Source: Scolanthus callimorphus (lineage: Eukaryota > Cnidaria > Anthozoa > Actiniaria > Edwardsiidae). From it: a DNA stretch of 64,000 nt. The position numbers and the translations under genes are program-made. The DNA is taken from NCBI GenBank assembly GCA_033964015.1, contig CM066922.1, forward strand, positions 62,001 to 126,000. The letters are read 5' to 3'. Shown piece after piece: positions 31,024 through 42,164 of this stretch (the stretch's first letter is position 1; each line of letters opens with the position of its first letter). The notes beneath the pieces were generated by a model. The model ran no database searches and had not been told where the DNA came from. It saw only the letters and a list, made by a program, of their open reading frames with translations.

Positions 31024-32400
31024 CTTCACTTCTCCCCGCGTTGTGGGTTCAGGGCTTCCACTGATTAAACATTCATGGTTTTGTAGACTATTATCACATG
31101 ATTGAAAAAATGCTGATGGTCCGTCGACAACAGAAAAAATAGCAGGCCTTGAGCTTTCCGAATTTGAAGCAATTGTCTGGAAAAGGGGCCTCAATTTTTT
31201 CATTTGATAAAGTGCAGCCAAATAAAAAAGGTCCTACTTGTTAGTGTATTTGTCGCGTTGTATATGTTTCTTTATAATATAGCTACGATATAACGCGCGC
31301 TCTGATTGGTCCAAATCGTTGCTCTGTTACACCGATAAAGTAATGGTTCTCCCCCCTTATATCATAAATTTAAAAAGCATTAGAGCACAACTTTCTTTGA
31401 CTTTATCGGCAAATAGAGCACTTCTGATGTCGCCTGCGGCTCGTGATTTTACATTGTCCTCGTGTCTCTCCCCGACATCACGCGTGCTTTATTGCGACGA
31501 TGAAGTCATAGAAAGTTGTCCTCTAATGTTTAAAGGCCCATCAACAACCGGGAGCCTTTGCGCCCCGTTTCCTTTTGTTTTCAAATTGATCCATTGTTTT
31601 TCGGATGCTCTGATTGGCTAAGAGTCCGCAAAGGCTGTCGGTTGATGACAGGGACAGTAGCCCGAAAAATGCCCATAATGCACTGCTGCACCGCTATTTC
31701 CGATACATCAAAATTCAGAGGCTCAACAAAAACCTTTATTTTTGTCAGTTAGCGTATTTTAAGTACAAACGCGAACAAAAAGAAAGCAATGCATTATGTC
31801 GGCCCCTTCAATTCAGAAATGTGGGTAAAATTCGGTTCAAATGTGGGTGGTTCTTATAAAACAGAGTATAATTCATGATAATTTAGAAATTTGAAACATA
31901 TCTATAATAATTATCGCACTATCGTCAGATATGTTTCAAACTTTCACCTTTCTGACCTTTGTTTCACAGTGCAGTTTATTTTTATTTGGGAAATCACTGA
32001 AATAAATCCATGCCAACAATACAACACTTCAAGGTACACCATTGAAAAGTCCTGTTTCAAAACATACTCCTCTCTGTTAAGGAATACTTCGTGCGTTAAT
32101 CAATCTGATACAAGAAACAGAAGTGATAAAAACCGACGTTTCGGTGCATCTAGCGAGGTACATAATTAATGTACATAGTTAATACAATGTACATAGTTAA
32201 TCAATCTGAATCCGAAATAATAGTTAACCATATTTTCTGTAACTTAGCTGTTGTTTACTGTTAATACGCTGGCATGTTGTCGCATGCTCCGTTGGGCATC
32301 AACACACTACTTGTTAGGGACTTGTTAGCTGAAGGTGATTGCAATAAACCACAGGGGGCCCAGCAACAAAGTAGTTTGGTTCGTCAGCTGTGTACGTGTG
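31024..32400. other. No gene, scattered repeat fragments
   Basis: Contains CGCGCGCTCTGATTGG fragments near 31290 (also at 13470, 35590 and 48670 in variant form), a small inverted pair TTTGAAACATATCT / AGATATGTTTCAAA at 31885-31942, and tandem TGTACATAGTTAAT near 32170. No open frame looks coding. Confidence 0.5.
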
Positions 32401-32434
32401 TATTGTAGTGGCCGAACTAGGGGTAATTTAGACT

Positions 32435-32565
32435 TTCTCAAAGTCTCGTCGCTTCGCGACTCACAAAAGCTCCCTTCTCGTCGCTTCGCGACTCATCTCG
32501 GCTCGCTCGCTCGCTTTTGTTGGTATCCTCAGAGGGTCGACTTGTGGCAAGTCTAGGGGTAATTC
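32435..32565. repeat. GTCGCTTCGCGAC palindrome pair
   Basis: CTCGTCGCTTCGCGACTCA occurs twice in tandem followed by (GCTC)n. Flanked by CTAGGGGTAATT on both sides (32416 and 32555), so it may be a small duplicated or inserted unit. Confidence 0.55.
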
Positions 32566-32686
32566 TGCACATTATCTTTGCTGTAAAGGAGTATTGCCTT
32601 ATAATAGTCGTTTCTGGTGTTTGCTATGCGATTTGAGCTTATTAAAAAAAAATCCCTTGGGACATTCCCTGGGCTCCCTGTGAATA

Positions 32687-32850
32687 AAGCCTAGTTGGAG
32701 TTTAAATTTCGTGTTCATTGCGCATGCGATTTTAGTCCAAATCCGCTTGATTAACTTCTCTTTGTTCGTGTTAAACAAAAGAAATCAAGAAATTCGGGCT
32801 AAAATCGCATGCGCACTATTAACACCAAATTTTAAACCCCAACTAGGCTT
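32687..32850. mobile_element. Foldback MITE, TIR AAGCCTAGTTGG
   Basis: 164 bp. AAGCCTAGTTGGAGTTTAAA and the inverse of AAGCCTAGTTGGGGTTTAAA at the ends, GCGCATGCGATTTTAG on each arm. Nearly all sequence pairs. Confidence 0.78.
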
Positions 32851-33331
32851 ATTATATAACCTTCTGATTAACCCATTTATTAAGAATCAAACGCTTGCAG
32901 AAAGACAGAAACACTGCCCTCAGTGTAGAGCAAGAAAGCGTCCATCGGAAGTCAAGCGATCATTGCCGGGCATCAGTGGTCTGATAAATGAGAAAAAAAT
33001 TTCTTTGCGAAGGGAACGATAGCCAACATGCAAAACATACTTAGACTTTCGGACTTCTTGCTTTTGTTCTCTTTCAGGGGTTCCACAAAACACTGACCCC
33101 CGTCCATGGACCTCTCGCGGAACCCGGTCCATGGACCCCTCGTGGACCCTGGTCCATGGACCCCCTGGTCCATGGACCCCTATAAAACATAAGCGTTTTT
33201 TTCGAAAAAAAAAAAGCCGAGAGGAATATAGAAGCGACACGCAAAACATGAACGCAAAAAAAATGAGCCGAGGATTTCTCACATAGCAGCACCTCAAAGA
33301 AATTGACATCCGCATAAGTCACACAGGTAAG

Positions 33332-33516
33332 CTAAATTCGCCCCTAAATACTGCTAAAGGTCAAGTTTAGATATTAGTATCTAAGATTTCTTAATTTCTT
33401 AATTTAATAGACTTTGAAGATGACTCACCTTATGCCTCCTTGGATGACAGGTAATAAGTCATTAGGTAAGGAGGCGTAAGGTGAGTCATCTTCAAGGTCT
33501 TTAGGGGCGAATTTAG
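33332..33516. mobile_element. Nested foldback MITE, TIR CTAAATTCGCCCCTAAA
   Basis: Ends CTAAATTCGCCCCTAAA and TTTAGGGGCGAATTTAG. The inner arms GATGACTCACCTTATGCCTC pair with their inverse. The right end abuts the next MITE. Confidence 0.72.
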
Positions 33517-33690
33517 ACCCCGTCCACACTACTATACACCATTTTCAAACGGAAATGGATACTTCGTGCTCCGTTTTCAAAAATATTTGCGTCCACACTT
33601 ATCGTTTTCGCCCCTCCGCTCTACAACGCGTATCCGTACGAAAACGCTTTAGAAAACGCGTTTGAAAACGGTGTAGTGTGGACCGGGGTC
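33516..33690. mobile_element. MITE, TIR GACCCCGTCCACAC, TTA duplication
   Basis: Between TTA (33513-33515) and TTA (33691-33693). Ends GACCCCGTCCACACTA and, inverted, GACCCCGGTCCACACTA. Interior has AAAACG-rich repeats. PIF/Harbinger-like target site. Confidence 0.78.
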
Positions 33691-33892
33691 TTAAGCCTAC
33701 GGCAAACGCCGAACTTCAGCCGCTCTTCTTCTGTCAAACCTTTCCTTTTTCAAAGGATGCCGCTTCATTATACTTTATAATCAAGAAATTTCTATTGTTT
33801 TGTATTGGAACGACGCGACTCTGGCACGGCATTTGCCGTAGGTCTTAGCTAACCTGTGTGACTTGTGTAATCCTCCATCATTGCGGATTTCA

Positions 33893-34058
33893 TTACAGCC
33901 ATTCTCAGTTACACGCGGTCGCTGGAAAAGCTTGCAAGCAAAAACTCGTTTCTTGTCAAAGTTTGTATGGCAACGCACATGCTTTTGCCGACAGAAGAAC
34001 GAGTTTTCGCTTGCAAGCTTTTTTCCCGGTGACCGCGTGTAACTGAGAATGGCTGTAA
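33893..34058. mobile_element. Foldback MITE, TIR TTACAGCCATTCTCAG
   Basis: Arms of about 60 bases: TTACAGCCATTCTCAGTTAC, GCTTGCAAGC and AACTCGTT on the left are mirrored on the right. 166 bp. Confidence 0.78.
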
Positions 34059-34467
34059 TAAAGGACGGCCTGGAAGATTTTTGTGCATAATTTATTTTGA
34101 TGTGCTGTTATAGGGCTCATTTTTGTGCGCATGTTCGCCGATTTTCCATTTCATATAACACGTATAAAATTTTGTGTGTACGCTTTTATATTCCTCTCGG
34201 CTTTTGTTTTTTCGAAAAAATACTATGTTTTACTAGGGGGTCCATGGACCAGGGGGTCCATGGACCAGGGTCCACGAGGGGTCCATGGACCGTGTTCCGG
34301 AGAGGTCCATGGACCGGGGGTCAGTGTTTTGTGGAAACCCCTCTTTCAGTGAGATAAAACAAGCAGGTGAGAATCTTGACAGAGTCGTAAACATGTCGTT
34401 TTTTTTACTTTGATGTTTTTACTAGTTTTTACTATAAAATGTGATAAGAGTACTGTATATTTACTAT

Positions 34468-34643
34468 ATAAACCCCTTCTGGCGGCTGTAATATCGGCGG
34501 ATAATGTTCAAGGATGAAAAATGGTACGAAATTGAACAGTTGGCCGAGAAGCGAAGCTTCGAGGGCAATGTGAAATTTTGAGGACCATTTTTCATCCGCG
34601 GACATTATCCGCCGATATTACAGCAAGCCAAGAAGGGGTTTAT
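34468..34643. mobile_element. Foldback MITE, TIR ATAAACCCCTTCT
   Basis: ATAAACCCCTTCT ... TAATATCGGCGGATAATG on the left, mirrored on the right. The inner ATGAAAAATGGT also pairs. GCGAAGCTTCG sits in the loop. Confidence 0.75.
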
Positions 34644-36075
34644 TTATTTTATATCCCAGCGACTTCACTGAAAAACTCGAGAGAGAGAAAACATTGTGAA
34701 CGTGAGAAAACCGCTAAACTGCAGTATGGCGCGAAAAGGCAAATCGTAAGCGGTGATTGGCTAAGATATTTTTATTCGAGCTGTGATTGGTTGACACAAA
34801 AACTGTCAATCAAACCCTAACGTGGGGCTAGAAGGAATCAGAGCAAATTCACAAAACAAATTTACAACGCACAAGTTCTAGTGCTTTCCCAAATGCTTTT
34901 CTTCAGAAATCTAGCCGAGATTTCGGGTTTTCAGGTCTAATTCCTTGTCGGACTGTTTAATTAATTGTTCTGCTGTGAATTGAAGTATAAATGACAGCCG
35001 TGAAATGCAGAGTTGGAAAAATTTAGCGCTGCTGATCGAACTTGGAAGTCGGCTTGCTGGATAGGACTACATTCGAAGTGGTTGAATTTTGGTTGAGCTG
35101 ATTGCAAGTTGTTTTTCTATTTGCCAAGCTACGACAAAATAGTAAGTTAAAAAACAATTCTTTTATCGTCATTTTGCTCTTTTTTGTTTAGTTCTTTCAT
35201 TTTTTTTTGCGAATGTCAAACCGAATTAACTTGGATTGAAACAACAACAAAAAACTAAACAACTTTGTAAACCATTCAAAACATTCACGGCCTGTTTAGT
35301 TGACTTTTTTGTGTTTTCCGGTGTCGCCTCAGCCACCAATTTCCGTATTTTATCAACATTCTTAGATAAAAACCTTGGTTGCTTGTTTTCCATTATTTTT
35401 CAAACAGAAAATATCGAGTTTTTGCTTAAAGCATTTCTCCCTGGACGGATATCACTTCCGACGGACAATATCGTCTGATATCTGTCCTGTGAAAATGTAC
35501 CACGTGATACGTTTCGACCAATGAGCGCGCGATAAATTTGATCACTGGGATATAAGTAAGTTTAGAAAATAACACCTATTTTATATAGATTGTGCGCATT
35601 CTGATTGGTTAAAAGGCGTGTTTGTAAGAGACCCGAGAATCACGATTGTCACGCAACGCTGTCGCGCGTGTGTATGTTAATAAAAGTACTTTCCGCTTGC
35701 TCTCTGGTTTCTTACAAACACTCGGGGAATGTTGGTCGAACTGATAAAACTTGAAAGACACTCGCCTGCATCAGAGTATGTAGACACGGAAAAAGTTCTC
35801 TATTGCTTAAATATTATTCCCAAACGCTTTTTCTAGCTAGAGCAGTGTCATCGCCAGGTTTGGCTTGGTCAAACATTCTCTTTCACAGGTGCGGATTTAG
35901 GAAAATGTGACTGTAGCGCACTTTATGACAATAAATGATCGAAAATGACAAATGAAATATAAACACTCACTATCTGACGACTGAAGTATTTGCTAAGCAT
36001 TTGCGACAATTGCAATAGCCACTGATATTTGACCTCAAGAGTTTTCTTCTGTTGACATTTACAATTTCGTTTATG
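34644..36075. other. No gene recognised
   Basis: AT-rich sequence with short repeat fragments (a GCGCGC piece near 35530, a CTGATTGGTTAAAAGG piece near 35600). Open frames here are short and lack conserved motifs. Confidence 0.45.
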
Positions 36076-37442
36076 TAGGAATACATAAGGGGGCGAAAGC
36101 AGCGGGTTTGTATTGACCACCATCAGTCCAAGGACTTTGAACTCACGAGTGGAGTTCCTCAAGGTAGCTGTTTGGGCCCTGTACTGTTCATCATGTACGT
36201 ATCACGTTTATTTCATGTCATAAAAAAAATATCTGCCCATTGCACAGTCTTACGCGGATGACACCCAACTTTATCTATCTTTTCGTCAGGGATCTACCCC
36301 GAGGCTGTTAAAGCCATGGAGGAATGCATTGAGCTGGATGGCTGCTCACCAACTCATGCTGAATGATAGCAAGACTGAATTTATTATACTCGGGTCTCGT
36401 CAGCGGCTAGCTAAGGTCAATATCGATAGCATCAATGTTGGCTCTTCGAATATCAAGCCCGTCAGCTCAGTACGGAACTTGGCTCATGGTTCGATACTTC
36501 TATGACCATGAATACCCACATCGGCAAGGTGTGTAGCAAGGCCTTTCGCGGACTATACAACATCAGAAAAATCCGGCTTATCTCCGGTGTAATAACCTGT
36601 GATTGCTCACGAACTGCGTCACAAAGCTTCCTTTGTTTGGCAGAACGAATCAGGATGAAATAAGAACTGAACACAAAGGTGTCCTCTGGGAATGGTTATT
36701 ACACCGGAGTTAACCCAAAACTCCGCTCTTTTCTCTCTGAAGATTCCACAAAGACACTTGGGCACGCTTTTGTCACCTCTCACCTGGACTATTGTAATTC
36801 ACTACTCTATGGCATTCCTCAATATCAGATTGATCGTCTTCAAAGAGTCCTCAACGCTGCTGCTCGTGTTACCTGCTTTGTTCCTCGCTACGCGCACATC
36901 ACCCCTGTACTTCAACAACTCCACTGGCTCCCTGTCCTCTTCCGTATCCGTTTTAAGGTGGCTCTTTTAGTTTTCAAGGCCTTAAGAGGACTCGCTCCAG
37001 ATTACTTGGATGAAAGAAGCAGGCCGCTACACTCTACGGTCGTCGCAGCAAATGACACTAATTGTCCCCCGTACGCGCTGTAAGACGTCTGGAGACCGGG
37101 CGTTCGCAGTTGCTGGCCCCAAAGTATGGAACAGTCTCCCAGAAGCAATTAGAAATAGTAACTCGGTTGACTCTTTTAAATCAAGACTGAAAACGTTTTT
37201 ATTCATTTCTGCCTATAAGCTAGAAGGACGGTATTGACTATAATATTCGCTATTTTAATTTTAATATTTTTAAGATCACCCTATAAATATATATGAATAT
37301 AGTATTGTTGTAATTTTTAAATCATTCAAATCCAAAGTAATAACATTTTTATCTATTCTTATTTATATATATTGTAAAGCGCTTTAGAATATTTTTATAA
37401 TTAAGCGCTATAGAAATTCCATTATTATTATTATTATTATTA
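36076..37442 (+). pseudogene. Non-LTR retrotransposon reverse transcriptase relic (3' part)
   Basis: Plus-strand fragments of a LINE polymerase: TSGVPQGSCLGPVLFIMY (about 36140-36195), the YADDTQLYLS catalytic box (about 36252), then HIGKVCSKAFRGLYNIRKIR, TSHLDYCNSLLYGIPQYQID, QLHWLPVLFRIRFKVALLVF and the C-terminal GPKVWNSLPEAIRNSNSVDS. Frames change several times and a small MITE interrupts it at 36581. It ends in an (ATT)n tail at 37430-37442. CR1/L2-type by motif layout, clade not resolved. Confidence 0.88.
36581..36709. mobile_element. MITE inserted in the reverse transcriptase relic
   Basis: Ends CTCCGGTGTAATAACC and GGTTATTACACCGGAG, TTA on both sides (36578-36580, 36710-36712). Removing it with one TTA restores the continuous LINE frame from IRKIRL into NPKLRSFLSEDS. 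Confidence 0.82.
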
Positions 37443-37679
37443 ACATTGCCAACAATACAACACTAGAACACTGCAGATATAACGACACATCTTTGACAGA
37501 CGATTGCTCCCCGGCAAATATAATGTCTTGGGACTTTTAATAAGCTGCTCTATTTGGTTCAAAGATTAGGTTTCTATACAAAATACTCTTCCAATAGTTC
37601 TAGCTTTTCGGCCTTAATTCTGATCCAAGATTGATAAGACTAAATTGCATGATAAAATACGAAGCACCCTAGTCGAGAG

Positions 37680-37810
37680 CAAGAAAACCTTCATATCAGT
37701 GGTTTGACCAACGAGATCGAAGCACTCTTTGCGAAGGGAACGATAACCAACATGCAAAATACATAGCATTTTAATTGTGGAATTCTTTGCTTTTGTGCTC
37801 TTTCAGGCAG
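37680..37810 (+). repeat. Repeat shared with 32928-33075
   Basis: GAGCAAGAAA, CTTTGCGAAGGGAACGATA, CCAACATGCAAAA and CTTTTGTKCTCTTTCAGG occur in the same order and spacing at both places. Origin unknown. Confidence 0.6.
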
Positions 37811-38224
37811 GTGAATATCGTGAGCAGTGGCGTAGCTAGGCATTTTTCACCTTTAAGCCCGCGCTCTGTCAAAATTTGACTTGGTAACCAATATTACCCC
37901 CATGTAAAAAGTTACTTTATGCGACCCAATTCAATGCAACCGCCTTAGAAACTGCCTCTCAGTCGCTACAACTTGAACTAGTCCTTTAACCCATACCTTG
38001 GACAAGTGAAAACCGAGAGATAGGGAAAGTGTTGTCATAACCTCGTCTCAAAACCTAAAAAAAACGTTGCTCGCTTAAATATTGAGGTTTAAATGCAGAA
38101 ATTGACTGAGCGAGTTGATTTCCCGGGAGATTAATTTACCGTCGATTTCATCTAAGCGAAAACACTTGAAAAGAAAAACGCCACTAATTAGGGGCGGTAC
38201 CTCAAGTTTTGATGTCTAAAATTA

Positions 38225-39106
38225 GGGAGTGGTCATTATTTAACGGGGAGGGCGGGCCGGCAAATATATGTGGGTGGGCTTTGATTTTTTGGGCGCCAAT
38301 TTAGGGGGGGGGGGGGGGGGCTCAAATTTTTGGGCTTACGTTTGAGGGGGGGGGGGCAATTTTTTTTGGGCGCTGATTGTTAGACAGGGTGACATTGATA
38401 GCTGCTTTTAGGTACCTGATGGCTTTATAAACAGAGTGTTTTTTTTGGTCTTTTACCTTTGGAAATAGAACAACTGCGGTGGTAAGTAGGGTAGGACAGA
38501 GTGGTGAAGGGGTTCTCCGTGATTCACCCCAAATTTGCTCCGTTCGTGAAAACAGGAAAACTATTGCCGTGATCCGTGAAATCTCATGCCCTCGTGACCC
38601 GTGATTTTACGAATTTCTCTTACGTGACTCGTGATTACAGGCCTAGAGATTCGTGAAACGTGAAAGCTGGTCATTAGGGACGGACCATTTGATACTTGAT
38701 TGTCTCCTGACTGCTTTTTAGGGAACCCGACGTCATAATAAATAGACTGTTTTTTTTGGTCGGCTCGCGCCGCTGTTTTTTAAAATTGAGTAAATTTACT
38801 ATCAGCCAGCAGTAAATAAGCAGTCATGACGTCATGACATTTTTGATTTATATGTACCATCAACGCCCATTTTCGGTCGTTGTTCATCGGCACCCACACC
38901 ACTGTCCGGTTGAACTGATTGTGCAATATCTTGCCCTGCGAGGAACTAGCCCAGGTCCAATCTTTACCACTACCGACGGTAGCCCAGTTTCTAGAACCTT
39001 CTTTGCCGATCAACTCGCGCTCGCAATTAGAGAATGCGGATTGAATCCCGACAGGTACAAAGGTCACAGTTTTCTCATAGGGCCACATTATTTGGGGCTA
39101 GCATTT

Positions 39107-39147
<41 letters not shown>

Positions 39148-39265
39148 TGGGGGGGGGGGTCAAAATTTTTGGGCTTGCATTTTAGGGGGGGTCTAAATTT
39201 TTGGGCCCCGGGTTTGAAAAAAATGCCCCCCCCCCACCCCCCGCGTTAAATAATGACCACTCCCT
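38225..39265. mobile_element. Harbinger-like MITE with long G runs and nested pieces
   Basis: GGGAGTGGTCATTATTTAAC at the left and its inverse at the right, next to TTA. Repeated TTTTTGGGC plus G-run blocks. Contains part of the TCACGGATCACGG family (38497-38700) and a tyrosine recombinase fragment (38834-39066). Poly-G lengths near 39107 are unreliable. Confidence 0.7.
38834..39066 (+). pseudogene. Tyrosine recombinase C-terminal fragment (copy a)
   Basis: Open frame VELIVQYLALRGTSPGPIFT, DGSPVSRTFFADQLALAIRE, CGLNPDRYKGHSF, then truncated just before the catalytic Arg of HxxR. The layout matches the C-terminal domain of tyrosine recombinases of DIRS- or Crypton-like elements. Near-identical to 40944-41270 but without its internal stop. 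Confidence 0.72.
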
Positions 39266-39939
39266 TTAGACAGTTTTGGCGCTTCAAACTTTGGCGTTTG
39301 GCGCATCAAACTTTGACATTTGCCAAGTTAAAAGCTTCAAGTGATTCAAACTTCGGTTTATAATTACGTCCAAAAGCATTTCTACGAGTTATCATGTTTT
39401 CCCCGCCGAATCTGGCTCAAATTCCAACGGTTTGGTAAATGTACCGTAATGTTTACATGCCAAAACCACAAAGTTTCACGTGCAAAAACTTTGAGAACCG
39501 CCCCTAATTAGTGGCGGGCGGTTTTCTTTTCAAGTGTTTTCGCTTAGATGAAATCGACGGTACGGTGGAAACCGGGAGTCTCCCGCGTAAACCCGGAGAG
39601 TTGGCAGGAATGTTTTACCTCAATTAAAAAAAATCACCAAAAATGTGCCATAAAGACAGATACGCGCCTGGTGAGATTGCAAACCTGTCAGAAAGTCAAT
39701 GATTTCCGGCGGGTGGTGCCTAGAAAGCTTAAACCTCAACAAAACTCAGATGCACACGACAAAATTAAGAGGGTCGGGACAAAACGCGGCCTAGGCCATG
39801 GCCTACCCTGTGGCCTACCCTGCATTTTCATTTTTAAAGCTCTGAAAACAGGTTAACTCAAAATATAATGCCTTCTGACAGGTAATCAACAAACAAGCAA
39901 TAATAAACAAACACATAAGCAACCTGTCCATCAAATATT

Positions 39940-40560
39940 TGTGACGTCATTGCAAGTTATTCCTAAAAATTTCTAATATACAACCGTCAAATCTTGTCAA
40001 CAAATTATCTCGCACATCGGTTATTGACACCTGTCAATCACAATGCGATGACGTCGTCGATCACGTGATTTCACAAAACTGCTCATAACTCCGCGAATTT
40101 GTAGAATAAGGCCGTCAAACTTTGTCAAGCATCCTCTCTGGCACATTGCAAATTGGCATATATCAATCAAAATGTGATGAGGTCATCAATCACGTGATTT
40201 CACAAAACCGCTCATAACTCTGCGAATTTTCAGAAAAGGCCGTCAAACGTTGTCAACATCCCCTCTGGCACATATCAATCACAATGCGATGACGTCATCG
40301 ATCACACGTCAAATTAACAAAGCTGCTTGTAACTCTGTGAATTCATAGAGCAACGCAGTGGCGTGTAGCATACAAATCCATGAAAATTGGAGTGCTGTGA
40401 AACCATGTCACCGATGACGTCACTATATTTTGATTAATATGTGTCAATTGTCAGTGCTCGAGATGAGACGTTGACAAAGCTTTGCTGATGACTTTTGAAA
40501 ATTGGCGGAGTTATAAGCAGTTTTGTGAAATCACGTGATCCATGACGTCATGACATTTTT
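39940..40560. repeat. TGACGTCA/CACGTG-bearing tandem repeats, partly inverted
   Basis: Units of 112-129 bp start at 40047, 40176 and 40288 (GATGACGTCATCGATCACGTG, AAAACYGCTCATAACTC, CCGTCAAACKTTGTCAA). An inverted copy follows at about 40400-40550. Each unit holds a CRE-like octamer and usually an E-box. Confidence 0.72.
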
Positions 40561-40927
40561 GATTTATATGTACCAGCAAGAGTGGATTACCAAGAGTTTC
40601 CATATTTACTATGTACGCGCGAATCACAGTCAGAAAAGTGTCTATTTTTAGAACTAGGATGCCCGCGAAAATTCGTCATCCACAGGGTTCCCACTTTCTC
40701 GCCACGCGAACAGTTGTGAGATCCAGCCTAAAATAAATCGCAGATCAATGGAAAACCGTTAAAATCGCAAAGATAAGGTAGGATATTCTCTATTTGTTGT
40801 GTATTGGGTATACGCAGAAGCTCGAGCCTGAGCATTCGAATACTTTCGCGCGCGAAACTCAAATCTAAAAATAGACACTTTCTGACTGTGATGTGGACAA
40901 ATAAGTGGGAAAGATTCTAACTCTTGT

Positions 40928-41270
40928 TAATCCACTCTTGCCAACGCCATTTTCGGTCGTTGTTCATCGGCACCCATACCACTGTCCGGTTGAACTGATT
41001 GTGCAATAACTTGCCCTGCGAGGAACTAGCCCAGGTCCAATCTTTACCACTACCGACGGTAGCCCAGTTTCTAGAACCTTCTTGTCGATCAACTCGCGCT
41101 CGCAATTAGAGAATGCGGATTGAATCCCGACAGGTACAAAGGTCACAGTTTTCGCATTGGGGCCGCTTCTCATGCCGCGGAAAGGGGCATGTCTGATTCC
41201 CAAATTCGTGCTCTCGGACGCTGGAATTCGCATGCTTTTCTAAAATACATTTGCATTCCATCTCGTGCAT
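40928..41270 (+). pseudogene. Tyrosine recombinase C-terminal fragment (copy b)
   Basis: Same sequence as 38834-39066 and continuing through GHSFRIGAASHAAERGMSDS and IRALGRWNSHAFLKYI, with the HxxR box, the LGRW block and the C-terminal Tyr. A TAA (CAATAA for CAATAT) and one lost base at CTTCTTGTCG break it. Ends in TGA at about 41272. DIRS/Crypton type is inferred. No partner ORF is visible nearby. Confidence 0.78.
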
Positions 41271-41339
41271 CCTGAATTGCGCAGATTAGCAGGTGGCAGC
41301 TGCGCAATTCAGCGAGGCGATAGGATTTGGTTTAAGTAA

Positions 41340-42060
41340 GACCGTTTTGGGCGGACAGCATGTGCAGCCGCTTTAATAATATGGTTATATTAATTCCTTT
41401 TACAGTGAAACATTGAATTATAGGTAAATACAAATGCGCAAGTTAAGGCTATATACATATGACAAATTTACACTTATTTACATTAAATTGGCTGAAACTT
41501 TACAGTTACAAAATTGGCAAAACGATCTGTCCTGGAAGGCAAGGGGCGAGAGGTAGTTCTGATCTAAGCGAATAAGTAGATGGAATTACGCTTTTACGTT
41601 GGTGGATAAGTGGATAGATTGGGTTGTTGGAGAAATATTATTGATAAAGCGATGGCATAAAGATACACGCCTCTCAGAGAGGGTAGGTATACCCGCTTTA
41701 TCAAGGGTGGTATTATAACTGGTGCCAGGCCAGATAATTGCCATTGCCCTCCTTTGAACTCTCTCGAGTTGATCGGAGAGGAACTGCGGGAGGGAAGCAT
41801 ACACCACGGCAGCGTACTCAATTATTGATCGTATAAGGCTACAATAAACGATGACGATGTCAGACGGTAAGGCACCAGACTTTTTTAAGTTGCCTCAAGG
41901 CATAAAGCCTTTTGTTGGCTTTCTTCACTACATAGTCGCAGTGTGCTGTCCAGGAAAGATCTTCTGAGATGTACACGCCGAGCAGCTTAAAGGACGAAAC
42001 CTGCTCGATGAAAGAACCACCGATGGTTATTGGCCGTGGCACGCAACTATGAAGGTTTGC
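41340..42060 (-). pseudogene. LINE reverse transcriptase C-terminal relic
   Basis: Minus-strand frames 42042-41860 (FIEQVSSFKLLGVYISEDLS, HCDYVVKKANKRLYALRQLK) and 41821-41586 (SLPQFLSDQLERVQRRAMAI) are the end of a LINE polymerase. A frameshift separates them. Confidence 0.82.
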
Positions 42061-42164
42061 AATGAGGTTTGCAATAGATAAGGGTTTAAGTGAAGAGCGT
42101 TTTGGCGGAATAGCATGTGGCAGCCGCCTTATTCAGGAATACAATTGATAATGTTTAAGGAGTG

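Larger units (their letters stand above)
33075..34346. mobile_element. Large foldback element with GGTCCATGGACC clusters
   Basis: About 190-bp inverted ends start GGTTCCACAAAACACTGACC / GGTTTCCACAAAACACTGAC. Each arm carries four GGTCCATGGACC or near-copies, then CCTCTCGGC. At least three smaller foldback MITEs sit between the arms. Sequence upstream of the left end (32928-33075) recurs at 37680-37806. Confidence 0.7.
38137..39562. mobile_element. Foldback element with about 60-bp TIR, host of nested insertions
   Basis: TACCGTCGATTTCATCTAAG, CGAAAACACTTGAAAAGAAA and CGCCACTAATTAGGGGCGG on the left are mirrored at 39497-39562. The interior carries the Harbinger-like element at 38225-39265 and further fragments. 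Confidence 0.75.

Noticed and set aside
32920..33322. Minus-strand frames of 82-131 codons with GPWTRVHEG-type repeats
   Set aside because: They arise from the GGTCCATGGACC palindromes of the foldback element. Several frames and both strands are open in the same way.
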